Source: Microbacterium luticocti DSM 19459 (GTDB lineage Bacteria; Actinomycetota; Actinomycetes; Actinomycetales; Microbacteriaceae). Taken from it: a stretch of 39,855 nucleotides of DNA. The translations under genes were made by a program, and so were the position numbers. The stretch lies in NCBI RefSeq assembly GCF_000422405.1, contig NZ_KE383826.1:23008-62862 (forward strand), in the 5' to 3' direction. The notes beneath the pieces are model-generated. The model worked only from the letters and a program-made list of their open reading frames with translations. It was not told the DNA's origin and did not search any database. Positions 1 to 8,522 of this stretch are shown here, one piece after another (the first letter of the stretch is position 1; the number at the start of each line of letters is the position of its first letter).

Positions 1-17
1 CGGAATCGTCCGAAGTA

Positions 18-86
18 GCCGCCATCCTCCGAACCCTGTGAGGGCCGTGATGGCGAGGTGCGCCGCCATCCTCCGAACCCTGTGAG
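18..86. repeat. 25-bp direct repeat pair
   Basis: The same 25 bases, beginning GCCGCCATCCTCC and ending CCCTGTGAG, occur at 18-42 and 62-86. The copies are identical and start 44 bases apart. They lie downstream of the chorismate mutase gene, between its stop codon and the window edge. No gene is seen in bases 1-118. Function unknown; further copies may lie outside the window. Confidence 0.8.
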
Positions 87-118
87 TGGCGGCGGGAACT
101 GGGGCGTGGGCCGAGTGC

Positions 119-424
119 TCAGGCGTCGCCGGCGGCGGCCTCGTGATGCTGGATGACTTCGGCCACCACGAACGTGAACCACTTCTGGGCGAACTCGGGG
201 TCGAGTTCGGCCTGCTCGGCCAGGCTGCGCAGCCGGGTGATCTGCTGCTCTTCGCGGGCCGGGTCGGCCGGGGGCATGCGGTTCGCGGCCTTGAGCCGAC
301 CGACCTGCTTGGTGCACTTGAACCGTTCGGCGAGCAGATAGATCAGTGCCGCGTCGATGTTGTCGATGCTGCCGCGCAACCGCTGCAGCGTGGCGATCGG
401 ATCGGCGTTCCCGGCGTCGGTCAT
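119..424 (-). CDS. Chorismate mutase, AroQ class
   Basis: This 101-residue protein should convert chorismate to prephenate, the branch point to phenylalanine and tyrosine, in the cytoplasm. The all-helical AroQ pattern is visible: an N-terminal LRGSIDNIDAALIYLLAERF helix (residues 16-35), a K-x-A segment after VGRL, and the DPAREEQQ stretch (54-61) that supplies active-site residues in the family. The length fits a stand-alone AroQ domain, with no regulatory or dehydratase domain attached. The ATG at 424 is chosen because an AAAGGGA ribosome binding site lies just upstream; a longer frame reaching 580 enters repeats and lacks such a site. It is divergent from the AI-2E-type gene, across a 436-base repeat-rich gap. 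Confidence 0.88.
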   Translation of the reverse strand: MTDAGNADPIATLQRLRGSIDNIDAALIYLLAERFKCTKQVGRLKAANRMPPADPAREEQQITRLRSLAEQAELDPEFAQKWFTFVVAEVIQHHEAAAGDA

Positions 425-552
425 GACGTCCCTTTCTGCATCGTGCGTTCCCGAGGGTATCGCGCCATGGCCGTATCCGCGGCACGCATGACGCAGCGCG
501 AGATGGCCGGATGCCACCGGCCACCGCCTGCGGGGACGACCTCGGCGTTCTG

Positions 553-844
553 CCCGGGCCGCTCCCACGCGCCGGGCCACGCGGCATCCCCCGCCGCACC
601 GTGACGCGGCCGGATGCCGTGGGCGATGCGCCGAGCGAGGGCGGGCCCTCCCCGGGCTGCTTCACGCGCCCGGCCACGCGGCATCCCCCGCCGCACCGTG
701 ACGCGGCCGCATGCCGTGGGCGATGCGCCGGACGCGGGCGGGCCCTCCCCGGGCTGCTCCCACGCGCCCGGCCACGCGGCATCCCCGGCCGCACCGTGAC
801 GCGGCCGGACACCGTGGGTGATGCGCCGGACGCGGGCGGGCCCT
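553..844. repeat. Three tandem copies of a 97-98 bp unit
   Basis: Three imperfect copies (about 553-648, 650-745 and 747-844) share CACGCGCC(C)GGCCACGCGG, the CGCACCGTGACGCGGCC block and a closing GGGCGGGCCCTCCCC. The offset between the closing blocks is 97 and then 98 bases. The array fills most of the 425-860 gap between two divergent genes and ends directly before the -10 box of the AI-2E-type gene. Reading frames across it are low-complexity and are not taken as genes. Confidence 0.8.
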
Positions 845-848
845 CCCC

Positions 849-854
849 TAGAGT
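849..854 (+). promoter_or_regulatory. Putative -10 box of a leaderless gene
   Basis: TAGAGT fits the actinobacterial TAnnnT -10 pattern and is followed by six bases and then the ATG at 861. With normal -10 to start-site spacing, transcription would begin at or next to that ATG. No Shine-Dalgarno sequence is present in the short gap. No convincing -35 is seen, because the region is occupied by the third 98-bp repeat. Confidence 0.45.
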
Positions 855-860
855 GTGTGC

Positions 861-2066
861 ATGAGCGACGCCACCGCATCGTCCGACACCGGCCCGGACG
901 TTTCGACGCCGCAGGTCGCGGCATCCATCCCCGCCCCACAAGGGCTGAGCGCGCACGGCGGGGCGGAAACGGATGCCGTCGCCCGCCGTTCCGGCGAGGC
1001 CCTGCCCTCGCGTACGTTCTGGGCGAGCCTGAACCATCCGTTCGGCGTCGGGTTCTTCCTCACCCTGGGCGGGCTCGCCGCGTTCGTGGTGGGCCTGGCG
1101 ATCTCGAACCTGTCGACGGTGATCATCTACGTCGTGTTCGCGCTGTTCTTCGCGCTCGGGCTCGACCCGCTCGTGCGCCTGCTGGAACGCCACGCGATCA
1201 CGCGGGCGTGGAGCATCGTCATCGTCTACACCGGGTTCGCGCTCGTGCTGGTCGGCGTGCTGTGGCTGATCATCCCCACCGTGGTGCAGCAGATCACCGC
1301 GTTCGTCCGCGACATCCCGCGCCTGATCACCGAGTTCCAGGCCTCGGACGTGTTCGCCTGGCTCAAAGACAACTTCGGCGACCAGGTCGGCGACATCCTC
1401 AAGCAGATCCAGGGCTTCCTCACCGACCCCGGCAACATCGCAGCGATCGGCGGCGGCGTCGTGCAAGTGGGCGTCACGATCGGCACCACGATCTCGGGGA
1501 TCATCATCATCCTGGTGCTGAGCCTGTACTTCCTGGCATCCCTGCCCGCCATGAAGGAGTCGTTCACGCGGTTGACCCCCGCGCGCAACCGCGAGAAGGT
1601 CGCGTCGTTGACCGAACAGATCACCACCTCGATCGGCGGCTACCTGGGCGGCATGGTGGTGCTCGCGTTCTTCAACTCGATCGTGGCGTTCCTGCTGTTC
1701 CTCATCCTGCAGCTGCCGTTCCCGCTGCTGATGGCGGTGGGCGCGTTCTGCATCACACTGATCCCGCTGGTCGGTTCGGTGCTGTTCTGGATCTTCGGGT
1801 CGATCATCGCGCTGTTCGCCAACCCGTTCGCGGCACTCATCTTCGCGATCGGATACCTCGTGTATATGCAGGTGGAGGCATACGTATTGACGCCGCGCGT
1901 GATGAACCGGGCGGTGTCGGTGCCCGGATCACTCGTCGTGATCGGCGCGCTCGTCGGCGGCACACTGCTCGGCCTGCTCGGCGCGCTCGTCGCCATCCCG
2001 GTGACCGCGTCGATTCTGCTGATCATCAAACAGGTGCTGATCCCCCGACAGGACGCCAAGGTCTGA
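861..2066 (+). CDS. AI-2E family transporter (PerM/YdiK-like membrane protein)
   Basis: The 401-residue protein has a hydrophilic N-terminus of about 55 residues, then paired membrane helices (IYVVFALFFALGLDPLVRLL and IVIVYTGFALVLVGVLWLII), a soluble amphipathic middle region (about 150-215), and a C-terminal set of helices ending in the family pattern with LGLLGALVAIPVTA. This is the layout of the AI-2E/PerM family. Members include putative autoinducer-2 exporters and Na+/H+ antiporters, so the substrate cannot be read from sequence. The ATG at 861 fits a leaderless start; an in-frame GTG at 855 is possible. It converges on the beta-propeller gene. Confidence 0.88.
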   Translation: MSDATASSDTGPDVSTPQVAASIPAPQGLSAHGGAETDAVARRSGEALPSRTFWASLNHPFGVGFFLTLGGLAAFVVGLAISNLSTVIIYVVFALFFALGLDPLVRLLERHAITRAWSIVIVYTGFALVLVGVLWLIIPTVVQQITAFVRDIPRLITEFQASDVFAWLKDNFGDQVGDILKQIQGFLTDPGNIAAIGGGVVQVGVTIGTTISGIIIILVLSLYFLASLPAMKESFTRLTPARNREKVASLTEQITTSIGGYLGGMVVLAFFNSIVAFLLFLILQLPFPLLMAVGAFCITLIPLVGSVLFWIFGSIIALFANPFAALIFAIGYLVYMQVEAYVLTPRVMNRAVSVPGSLVVIGALVGGTLLGLLGALVAIPVTASILLIIKQVLIPRQDAKV

Positions 2067-2084
2067 CCCGGCGCGAGGAGCTCA

Positions 2085-2170
2085 GTGCACAACTCCTCCA
2101 ATCCCGGCACGAACCAGTCGCATGACGGCGATTCGGAGCCCTGCACAGCGAAAGTGGAGGAGTTCTGCGC
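2085..2170. repeat. 86-bp MITE-like inverted-repeat element, copy 1
   Basis: The element is bounded by AACTCCTCCA (2091-2100) and TGGAGGAGTT (2155-2164), extended outward by GTGCA and TGCGC. The centre of 54 bases is nearly identical to copy 2 at 2245-2330, offset 160 bases, and similarity continues about 40 bases past the right arm. It lies between two convergent genes, so it could also act as a two-way terminator, but no T-run follows. It has no coding capacity. Confidence 0.75.
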
Positions 2171-2244
2171 GGCACACGCGCCGCGCACGTGCCCATCGCG
2201 CCGCGCACATGCCTGTCGCGCACTCGTGACGGGTACGACCCCGC

Positions 2245-2330
2245 GTGCATAACTCCTCCAATCCCGGCACGAACCAGTCGCGAGACGGTGATCCGGAGCC
2301 CTGCACAGCGAAAGTGGAGGAGTTCTGCAC
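2245..2330. repeat. 86-bp MITE-like inverted-repeat element, copy 2
   Basis: The terminal arms are GTGCATAACTCCTCCA (2245-2260) and TGGAGGAGTTCTGCAC (2315-2330), 16 bases with one mismatch. The 54-base interior differs from copy 1 at only a few sites. Together with copy 1 it makes up most of the 344-base gap 2067-2410. No gene is seen in this gap. Confidence 0.75.
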
Positions 2331-2410
2331 GGCGCACCCGCGCCGCACGTGCCCGTCGCGCCGGCACCCGCGCTGCGCACCCGGTACCCACCCGCGTCGC
2401 GGCGGCGAGC

Positions 2411-3670
2411 TCAGCGCAGCGGCATCAGGCAGGTCGGCGACGGCGCGGCGACGCGGCGCCGCACCCGCCCGGGAACGCCGGTGCGCAGGTCGAGGGTGAG
2501 CGAGGCCACCTCGTTCGAGCGCTGCCCGGCCACCAGCAACGTGTCGCGGATGACGGCGTGGTGGCGGGGCCAGTCCACGCCGGCCTCGACCAGCGCGACC
2601 GGCTGCAGCTGCGACCCGTCGCCGCGCACGCGCAGCACCGCGATGGTGTTCGACCCGCGCACACCCGCATACAGGTATTCGCCGTCGCCGGATGCCACCA
2701 GCTCCGCGGCCGCGTCGCCGTCGAGCAGTCCCGGGCCAAGCGGAACACCGCCGACCAGGCGCCAGGCGCCCGAGGCATCCGGTGCCAGCACGAACACCTC
2801 GCACGACAGCTCGGTGACGACATACAGGTGTCCACTCGGATGCCGGCGCATGTGCCGCGGCCCGGTGCTGCGCGGCAGCACGACCTGACCCACCGACCGC
2901 AGAGTGCCGTGCGCGTCGCGCCAGAACCGCACCAGGTCAAGGCCCATGTCGGTGGTGGCGATCAATCCGCCGGGCAGGAAGCAGGCCTGGTGCGCGCGCG
3001 ACACGCGGGCGTCTTCGCCGGCCGGAGTTCCCTCGTCCCGGTCGCCCCGCGAGCCCAGCGCATGACGCGTATCCCGGTCGCCCCGCGAGCCCAGGTCGAG
3101 GCCCACGACGCCCTCACCTTCTCGCCGAGAGAACAACTGCTCGCCGAGAGAGCGGGTATTACCCGCATCCTCGGCGGTCCGTTGTTCTCTCGGCGCGGGG
3201 AAGGCGGCCAGGTTCGGCGCGGGGACGGCGGCCAGGTCGGGCTCGGCGTACGGGTCGGCTGCGGCCGGAGCGATCACCGGCGCGGACGGCCGGCCCGTGG
3301 CATCCACCGCCATGCGCACCACCCGGCCGTCGCCCCAGCACGACGCGACGAGATACTCCCCGCCCGGCGCCACCGCAACGTGGCAGACGAGGTCGCCCGC
3401 CGGCACCGGGTCGCCGAGCCGGGTGAAGGATGCCTCGCCGGTGCGCGCGAACGCCTGCACCGCGCCGTCGGCCTCAAGCGCGGCATAGACCACGTCGAGC
3501 CCGGGGTGTGGGCTCACCCACGATGGGGAGCCACCGGTGGCCGCGGCGTCCGGGGCGAACGCGAGCTGGCCCCACGCGAACGGTTCGTCGGCGGCGCCGG
3601 CCGTGAGCAGACCGATGCCGGTGGCGGCTCCGTCCATGTCGGCGGTGTAGCCGCCGGTGAGAAAGCGCAT
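2411..3670 (-). CDS. Lactonase-type seven-bladed beta-propeller protein with an insertion
   Basis: This 419-residue protein resembles the 6-phosphogluconolactonase/YbhE-type lactonase family: it starts MRFLTGGYTADMDGAATGIGL and has PSWVSPHPGLDVVYAAL, CHVAVAPGGEYLVASCWGDG, TGPRHMRRHPSGHLYVVTE and a C-terminal DWPRHHAVIRDTLLVAGQRSN. The fold is well supported; the true substrate is not. The ATG at 3670 is preceded by AGAAGGAGA at good spacing. Residues of about 150-225 form a charged, low-complexity insertion (AEDAGNTRSLGEQLFSRREG, then a 12-residue repeat around LGSRGDRD) absent from normal blades. Its DNA is a hairpin element plus a 23-bp direct repeat. The gene lies 89 bases downstream of purA on the same strand. 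Confidence 0.85.
   Translation of the reverse strand: MRFLTGGYTADMDGAATGIGLLTAGAADEPFAWGQLAFAPDAAATGGSPSWVSPHPGLDVVYAALEADGAVQAFARTGEASFTRLGDPVPAGDLVCHVAVAPGGEYLVASCWGDGRVVRMAVDATGRPSAPVIAPAAADPYAEPDLAAVPAPNLAAFPAPREQRTAEDAGNTRSLGEQLFSRREGEGVVGLDLGSRGDRDTRHALGSRGDRDEGTPAGEDARVSRAHQACFLPGGLIATTDMGLDLVRFWRDAHGTLRSVGQVVLPRSTGPRHMRRHPSGHLYVVTELSCEVFVLAPDASGAWRLVGGVPLGPGLLDGDAAAELVASGDGEYLYAGVRGSNTIAVLRVRGDGSQLQPVALVEAGVDWPRHHAVIRDTLLVAGQRSNEVASLTLDLRTGVPGRVRRRVAAPSPTCLMPLR
3036..3094. repeat. 23-bp in-frame direct repeat inside the beta-propeller gene
   Basis: A 23-base sequence starting TCCCGGTCGCCCCGCG occurs at 3036-3058 and 3072-3094, offset 36 bases. On the minus strand it gives a 12-residue protein repeat containing LGSRGDRD. 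It is next to the hairpin element at 3123-3195 and belongs to the same inserted segment. Confidence 0.8.
3123..3195. repeat. Interrupted inverted repeat with conserved 21-base loop, inside a CDS
   Basis: The arms are CGCCGAGAGAACAAC (3123-3137) and GTTGTTCTCTCGGCG (3181-3195), a perfect 15-bp stem, followed inward by a 4-base internal loop and a second 7-bp stem CGCCGAG/CTCGGCG (3142-3148/3170-3176). The 21-base loop (3149-3169) contains GGGTATTACCCGCATC. The same loop with unrelated arms is found at 24595-24615 and 25700-25720. The whole element is translated as part of the beta-propeller protein (about residues 159-183). Confidence 0.85.
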
Positions 3671-3759
3671 GTGGTCTCCTTCTGTGACGACCCGCGGTGC
3701 GCCCGTCCCAGTCGTCGCGGGCCCCACCCCACCGGTGCACGCGGAGCGCGCCGGCGCGG

Positions 3760-5043
3760 TCAGACCAGGTCGTGCCGCACGACCACGGCGTCGCGGGCCG
3801 CGCCCACGCCGATCACCGAGATGCGGGTGCCGCTCATCGCCTCGAGCGCGAGCACGTACTCCTGCGCAGTGGTCGGCAGTTCGTCGAACGAGCGGGCGCC
3901 CGAGATGTCTTCGCTCCAGCCGGGCAGGTACTCGTAGATCGGGGTCGCGTGGTGGAAGTCGGTCTGGTTCACCGGCACCTCGTCGAAGCGCCGCCCCTCG
4001 ACGTCGTAAGCGACACACACCGGGATGCGCTCGAGCCCGGTGAGGATGTCGAGCTTGGTGAGCACCAGATCGGTGATGCCGTTGATGCGGGTGGCGTACC
4101 GGGTGACCGGGGCGTCGTACCAGCCCACCCGGCGCGGCCGGCCTGTCGTGGTGCCGAACTCGAACCCGCGCGAACGCAGCCACTCGCCCGACTCGTCGAA
4201 CAGCTCGGTGGGGAACGGACCCGACCCGACCCGGGTGGTGTACGCCTTGACGATGCCGACGATGCGGTCGAGCCGGTTGGGACCGACGCCCGATCCGGTG
4301 GCGGCTCCCCCGGCCGTCGCCGACGACGAGGTGACGAACGGGTATGTGCCGTGGTCGATGTCGAGCATCGTGGCCTGGCCGCCCTCGAACACCACGACGT
4401 CACCGGCGTCCAGCGCCTGGTTCAGCAGCAGCGCGGTGTCGGCGACCATCGGCCGCAGCCGGTCGGTGTACGACAGCAGGTCATCGACGACCTCGTCGAC
4501 GGTGATCGCCCGGCGGTTGTACACCTTGAGCAGCAGGTGGTTCTTCTGGTCGAGGGCGCCCTCGACCTTCTGCCGCAGGATGTTCTCGTCGAACAGGTCC
4601 TGCACCCGGATGCCGACGCGGTTGATCTTGTCGGCGTACGTCGGTCCGATGCCGCGCCCGGTCGTACCGATCTGCCGCTTGCCGAGGAACCGTTCGGTCA
4701 CCTTGTCGAGGGTGCGGTGGTACTGGGTGATGATGTGCGCGTTGGCGCTCACGCGCAGGCGCGAGACATCCACCCCCCGCGCGGTCAACGCCTCGAGCTC
4801 GGCGAACAGCACCTCGAGGTCGACGACGACACCGTTGCCGATCACCGGGTTGACGCCGGGGCTCAGGATGCCACTGGGCAACAGGTGCAGGGCATACTTC
4901 TCGTCGCCGACCACGACCGTGTGACCGGCGTTGTTGCCGCCGTTGAACTTCACGACCCAATCGGTGCGATCGCCGAGCAGATCGGTGGCCTTGCCCTTTC
5001 CTTCGTCACCCCATTGGACTCCGACGATGACGATTCCTGGCAT
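3760..5043 (-). CDS. purA: Adenylosuccinate synthetase
   Basis: PurA condenses IMP with aspartate using GTP, the first committed step from IMP to AMP, in the cytoplasm. The 427-residue length matches the family. The GTP-binding and catalytic loop WGDEGKGK is at 11-18 (Asp13), catalytic His41 is in [21 protein letters not shown] (about 129-143) is the IMP-binding segment, and GVGPNRLD and [14 protein letters not shown] are typical later motifs. The ATG at 5043 begins [15 protein letters not shown], the expected N-terminus. The Shine-Dalgarno is weak. A possible -10 lies 39 bases upstream. It is divergent from the STAND regulator. Confidence 0.98.
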   Translation of the reverse strand: MPGIVIVGVQWGDEGKGKATDLLGDRTDWVVKFNGGNNAGHTVVVGDEKYALHLLPSGILSPGVNPVIGNGVVVDLEVLFAELEALTARGVDVSRLRVSANAHIITQYHRTLDKVTERFLGKRQIGTTGRGIGPTYADKINRVGIRVQDLFDENILRQKVEGALDQKNHLLLKVYNRRAITVDEVVDDLLSYTDRLRPMVADTALLLNQALDAGDVVVFEGGQATMLDIDHGTYPFVTSSSATAGGAATGSGVGPNRLDRIVGIVKAYTTRVGSGPFPTELFDESGEWLRSRGFEFGTTTGRPRRVGWYDAPVTRYATRINGITDLVLTKLDILTGLERIPVCVAYDVEGRRFDEVPVNQTDFHHATPIYEYLPGWSEDISGARSFDELPTTAQEYVLALEAMSGTRISVIGVGAARDAVVVRHDLV

Positions 5044-5081
5044 GAGTGGACCCCCGGGGCTCGTGGAACGGGTTACGCCCC

Positions 5082-5087
5082 ATCCTA
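5082..5087 (-). promoter_or_regulatory. Putative -10 box for purA
   Basis: On the minus strand TAGGAT lies about 39 bases before the purA ATG. The same hexamer is seen before argG and mrpA. No clear -35 was recognised, so support is by pattern and position only. Confidence 0.35.
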
Positions 5088-5199
5088 TCGGCCGGGTGCG
5101 ACGCCGTCGGGTGAGAGGCGGGCTGCCTCCAGCGCGAGCGGGCGCTGCCCGGCACCGCGACGGCCGACCCGCCTGCGGCACCGCGGCAGGCCGGCGCGC

Positions 5200-5205
5200 T
5201 ACCGT
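5200..5205 (+). promoter_or_regulatory. Putative -10 box of the STAND regulator
   Basis: TACCGT is followed by seven bases and a GTG at 5213, the spacing expected for a leaderless transcript beginning at that GTG. The hexamer overlaps the alternative GTG at 5204. No Shine-Dalgarno is seen before either start. Confidence 0.35.
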
Positions 5206-7675
5206 GAACGACGTGCGCAGGCCGGCCGACGACTCCTCCGAAGCCGATCCGCTGCGCGCCGTGACCGCCCTGCCCGAGCTGATCGCGGCGCTGAACGCGC
5301 TGCGCGAACGGTCCGGGTCGCCGTCGTTCGGCGAGATCACCCGCCGCATCGGCGTGATCCGCAGCCGCCGCGGACAATCCGCATCCGGCCTTCCCGGCCG
5401 TGTCACGGTGTACGACGCGTTCCGCCCCGACCGACGCCGCGTCGACGTCGACCTGATCGCCGACATCGCCCAGGCGCTGGGCGCCGACCCGCGGCCCTGG
5501 CGCGACACGTGCATCGCCCTGGGCCCTGCCACCGGCAGCGGCCCCACCGCCACGGTGCGCACCGGCCTTCCTGAGCCGGTCGCCGTGTTCACCGGTCGCG
5601 ACGAGGATCTGCGCACGGTGCTCGAGGGCGGTCCGGTCGTCACGATCGACGGGTTGGCCGGCATCGGCAAGACCGAGCTGGCCGTGCAGGCGGCCCGGGC
5701 CCTGCAGCACGCGTCGGCGGCAGGCATCCTGTTCGTGAACCTGCACGGATACGACGCGCACCGGCCGGCCGCCGCGCCCGGACCCGTGCTGGGCGGCCTG
5801 CTGCGCGCCCTGGGCGCACCCGCCGAGCAGGTGCGTGCCCTGACGACCTCCGACCGCGCGGTGTTGTATCGGCGGCTGACCCGCGAGAACCCGCACATCG
5901 TGGTGCTCGACAACGCCGTCGACGCCGATCAGGCGCGTCCGCTGCTGCCGGATGCCACCGCCTCGCGCGCGATCGTCACCTCGCGCCGCGTGCTCACCGA
6001 GCTGGGCGCGACGCGCGTCGCGCTGACGCCGATGGATGCCTCGGCCTCGGCCGCGCTGCTGTGCGCCACGATCGGGCCTGAGCGTGCCGCCGCCGAACCC
6101 GACGCGGTGGCCGAACTGGCCGCGATCGTCGGTGGGCTGCCGCTCGGGCTCGTGCTCACCGGCGCACTGGTGGCCGGGCGGCCGGAGTGGTCACTGACCG
6201 ATCATGCCCGGCGGCTGCGCACGCTGCCGCAGGCCGACGCCGTCGACCGGGCGCTCGAGGCCTCGTACGCCCGCCTCGACCCGGTGCCGCAGCGGGTGCT
6301 GCGGCTGCTCGCCCTGCACCCCGGCCCGAACGCCGGCGCTGCTGATGTGGCGGCGCTGGCCGGCCTGGGCGAGGGTGAGGCCTCGGCCGCCCTGGCGACC
6401 CTGGCCGCCGAGAACCTGATCCTGCCCGGCGACGGCGGCACCGTGCGGCTGCACGATCTGGTGCGCGCGTTCGCGTGGCAGCGTCTGCACCACGAGGTGC
6501 CGTACTCGCAGCAGCGGGTGGCGATGGCGCGCCTGGGCGAACGGTTGCGCGATCGCGCCCGCGACGACGCACTGTCGGGCAGGTCGACGCCCGAGGCCGA
6601 CACCACGTGCACGGTGGGGTGCGCGATGTGGCTGGCGGATGCCGGTGAGCACGAGCTGGCCGCGCGGATCGCGGCCTCGATCAGCCGTGCGCTCGACGAG
6701 CAGGCGCGGTCGGACGAGGCCGACGCGCTCTACACCCGCGTGCTCGGCGACGCCCCGGCCGCAGCCCGCTCGGTGCTGCTGCTGAACCGGTCGATCGCCC
6801 GGTACAACCTCGGTCGGTACACGGAGTCGATCGCCGACGCGGCCGCGGTGCTCACCGACGCGAACGCCAAGCCGGTGCACCGGCTCAACGCGCAGCTGAC
6901 GCTCGGCAACGTCGACAAGCGCACCGGCCGCTACGGCGATGCGCTGCGGCATTACACGGCGGCGCTCGCCGAGGCCGCGCCGCTCGGCGACGACGCGGCG
7001 TTGGCCTCGACGCTGCTGAGTGTGGCCGACGTGCACCGGGTGCGCGGCGAGGTGAGGCTGTGTCTCGAGCTCGGCGAGCGCGGACTGGAGGTGGCCACCC
7101 GGTGCGGCAACCGGTTCTTGCAGGGGGCCGCGCACAGCAATCTCGGTCTGCTGCACGCACGGCGCGGCGAGGCGGGGCCGGCCCGGGCGCACATCGCCGC
7201 GGCGCTGGAGCAGGCCCGAACCGACGGCGTGCCCGACACCGAGTGCGCCACCCTGAACGCGCAGGGCGACCTGCACCGGGCGCTCGGCGACTGGGCGGCC
7301 GCCGAGGCGTCGGATACCGCGGCCCTGCAGCTCGCGCGGCGCACCGGCAACATGCCGCTGGTGGCCAGCGCCCTCGTCGGCCTCGCGATCGCCCGGCTGC
7401 GGCAGGGGCGCGTGCCCGAGGCATCCGCCGACGTCGCCGAGGCCCTCGCCGTCGCCGATGCGATCGGCGATCGGGAGGTGCGGGCGCTGGTGCGGATGAC
7501 ACAGGCCGCGCTGTGCGGTGCGGTCGGGGCGGGAGGCACACCGGGGGACGCTCCGATGCGCTCCGAGCTGCTGGCCGAGGCCGAGCAGATCGCGCACGCG
7601 CTCGGCGACCCGTACCTGCTCGACCTGCTCGCCGATACCCGCGCCGGTCGCGGCATGTTCGCCCCCGCCGGCTGA
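5204..7675 (+). CDS. STAND (NB-ARC) ATPase regulator with TPR repeats
   Basis: This protein of about 823 residues is a STAND-type signalling ATPase. The N-terminus (about 25-100) looks like a small helix-turn-helix domain: [17 protein letters not shown], then [13 protein letters not shown]. The NB-ARC region begins at FTGRDEDL, with a P-loop [11 protein letters not shown], a Walker B-like [12 protein letters not shown], an IVTSRR sensor and the GGLPLGL motif. A winged-helix-like part (LRLLALHPG) follows, then TPR-like helices from about 500 to the end. AfsR-like regulators share this order but carry a SARP domain, which is missing here. The start is GTG 5204 or GTG 5213; the frame is open further upstream but enters purA. 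Target genes are unknown; the DUF1266 pair downstream is a candidate. Confidence 0.85.
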   Translation: MNDVRRPADDSSEADPLRAVTALPELIAALNALRERSGSPSFGEITRRIGVIRSRRGQSASGLPGRVTVYDAFRPDRRRVDVDLIADIAQALGADPRPWRDTCIALGPATGSGPTATVRTGLPEPVAVFTGRDEDLRTVLEGGPVVTIDGLAGIGKTELAVQAARALQHASAAGILFVNLHGYDAHRPAAAPGPVLGGLLRALGAPAEQVRALTTSDRAVLYRRLTRENPHIVVLDNAVDADQARPLLPDATASRAIVTSRRVLTELGATRVALTPMDASASAALLCATIGPERAAAEPDAVAELAAIVGGLPLGLVLTGALVAGRPEWSLTDHARRLRTLPQADAVDRALEASYARLDPVPQRVLRLLALHPGPNAGAADVAALAGLGEGEASAALATLAAENLILPGDGGTVRLHDLVRAFAWQRLHHEVPYSQQRVAMARLGERLRDRARDDALSGRSTPEADTTCTVGCAMWLADAGEHELAARIAASISRALDEQARSDEADALYTRVLGDAPAAARSVLLLNRSIARYNLGRYTESIADAAAVLTDANAKPVHRLNAQLTLGNVDKRTGRYGDALRHYTAALAEAAPLGDDAALASTLLSVADVHRVRGEVRLCLELGERGLEVATRCGNRFLQGAAHSNLGLLHARRGEAGPARAHIAAALEQARTDGVPDTECATLNAQGDLHRALGDWAAAEASDTAALQLARRTGNMPLVASALVGLAIARLRQGRVPEASADVAEALAVADAIGDREVRALVRMTQAALCGAVGAGGTPGDAPMRSELLAEAEQIAHALGDPYLLDLLADTRAGRGMFAPAG

Positions 7676-7754
7676 GCGTCGCGCGTTCGGGCTTGTTCGG
7701 GGTGTTCGGCGTCCGTGCCGGCGCGGCCGCACGATGGCCTGGCCGGGTGCTCGA

Positions 7755-7828
7755 GGCACCGTGCCCGACGCACCGCGCCGGACGTCGTGCCCAGGCACCG
7801 TGCCCGACGCACCGTGCCCGACGCACCG
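7755..7828. repeat. Short overlapping repeats in the STAND-DUF1266 gap
   Basis: A unit reading GGCACCGTGCCCGACGCACC occurs at 7755 and 7794, and most of it again at 7811-7828. The 191-base gap 7676-7866 holds this array and the ribosome binding site of the next gene, and no other gene was seen. Confidence 0.7.
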
Positions 7829-7866
7829 AGCGCGGCGCATACCGGCCTGACCCGAGGAGGACATCC

Positions 7867-8511
7867 GTGTTCGGACGGAAAGTGAAGGCGTTCGTCGCGC
7901 AGAACCGCGTGAGCGAGGACCAGGAGAAGCTGCTCGGCCTGGGGGCCGGGATCGTGGGTCTCGCACTGCCGTCGGCCGCGACGATCGTGTTGGAGTGGTA
8001 CGGCAAGCCCAAGTACATCGCGATGGCGCTGCGGCAGGCGTGGGACATCACCGACGCCGCGAGCGCCCGTGAGACGATCTCGCGACTGCTCGCCGGCGGG
8101 CATCGTGTGAAATTCGCCGACGCGCTCGAGGCGGTGCGCTCGGGCCGTACGACAAACGAGGCGTATGCCAAGACGCTCGCCGACGCCGAGCGTCACGGCT
8201 TCACGTCCGCCGAGCTCGAGGCGTGCGACACCATCAGCGCCTGGGATTACGACCGCGTCGCCGGCGTCGCCCGGCAGGCGCACGGGGCCGGGTATCTCGC
8301 CGCCGACGAGGTGTGGCAGATCCTCGGCGATCTGGCGCCGGTGGTGCGCGGCGAGTTCGACGACTGGCGCTCCTACGCCGCCTCGATCGCCGTCGGCCGG
8401 GCGATCTGCTACGGCGGCGACCCGTTCGACATCCTGTTCTCGCTCGAGACGCAGCTGACGGCCAAGAACGGCGACACGCCCTGGACGCGGCATCCGCTCA
8501 CCGAACTCTGA
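7867..8511 (+). CDS. DUF1266 domain protein
   Basis: The 214-residue protein carries the DUF1266 pattern in its second half: AWDYDRVAGVARQAHGAGYL, a DEVWQIL helix, then FDDWRSYAASIAVGRAICYGGD. The N-terminal part has a hydrophobic stretch (LGLGAGIVGLALPSAATIVL, about 25-44) that could be a membrane-associating helix. The biochemical function of the family is not known. The GTG at 7867 is chosen for the GAGGAGG site a few bases upstream. The frame upstream is open into the STAND gene but has no independent start signal. It forms an operon with the membrane protein 11 bases downstream. Confidence 0.72.
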   Translation: MFGRKVKAFVAQNRVSEDQEKLLGLGAGIVGLALPSAATIVLEWYGKPKYIAMALRQAWDITDAASARETISRLLAGGHRVKFADALEAVRSGRTTNEAYAKTLADAERHGFTSAELEACDTISAWDYDRVAGVARQAHGAGYLAADEVWQILGDLAPVVRGEFDDWRSYAASIAVGRAICYGGDPFDILFSLETQLTAKNGDTPWTRHPLTEL

Positions 8512-8522
8512 AGGCGCGACAG

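Noticed and set aside
553..844. CRISPR array
   Set aside because: The copies are head-to-tail with no unique spacers, so it is a simple tandem array.
421..939. Minus-strand open frame with tandem protein repeats over the 98-bp array
   Set aside because: It is a frame read through the repeats, without a ribosome binding site or recognisable domain.
2245..2499. Small plus-strand open frame across the second 86-bp element
   Set aside because: It starts inside the repeat and runs into the beta-propeller gene on the opposite strand, with no ribosome binding site or known domain.
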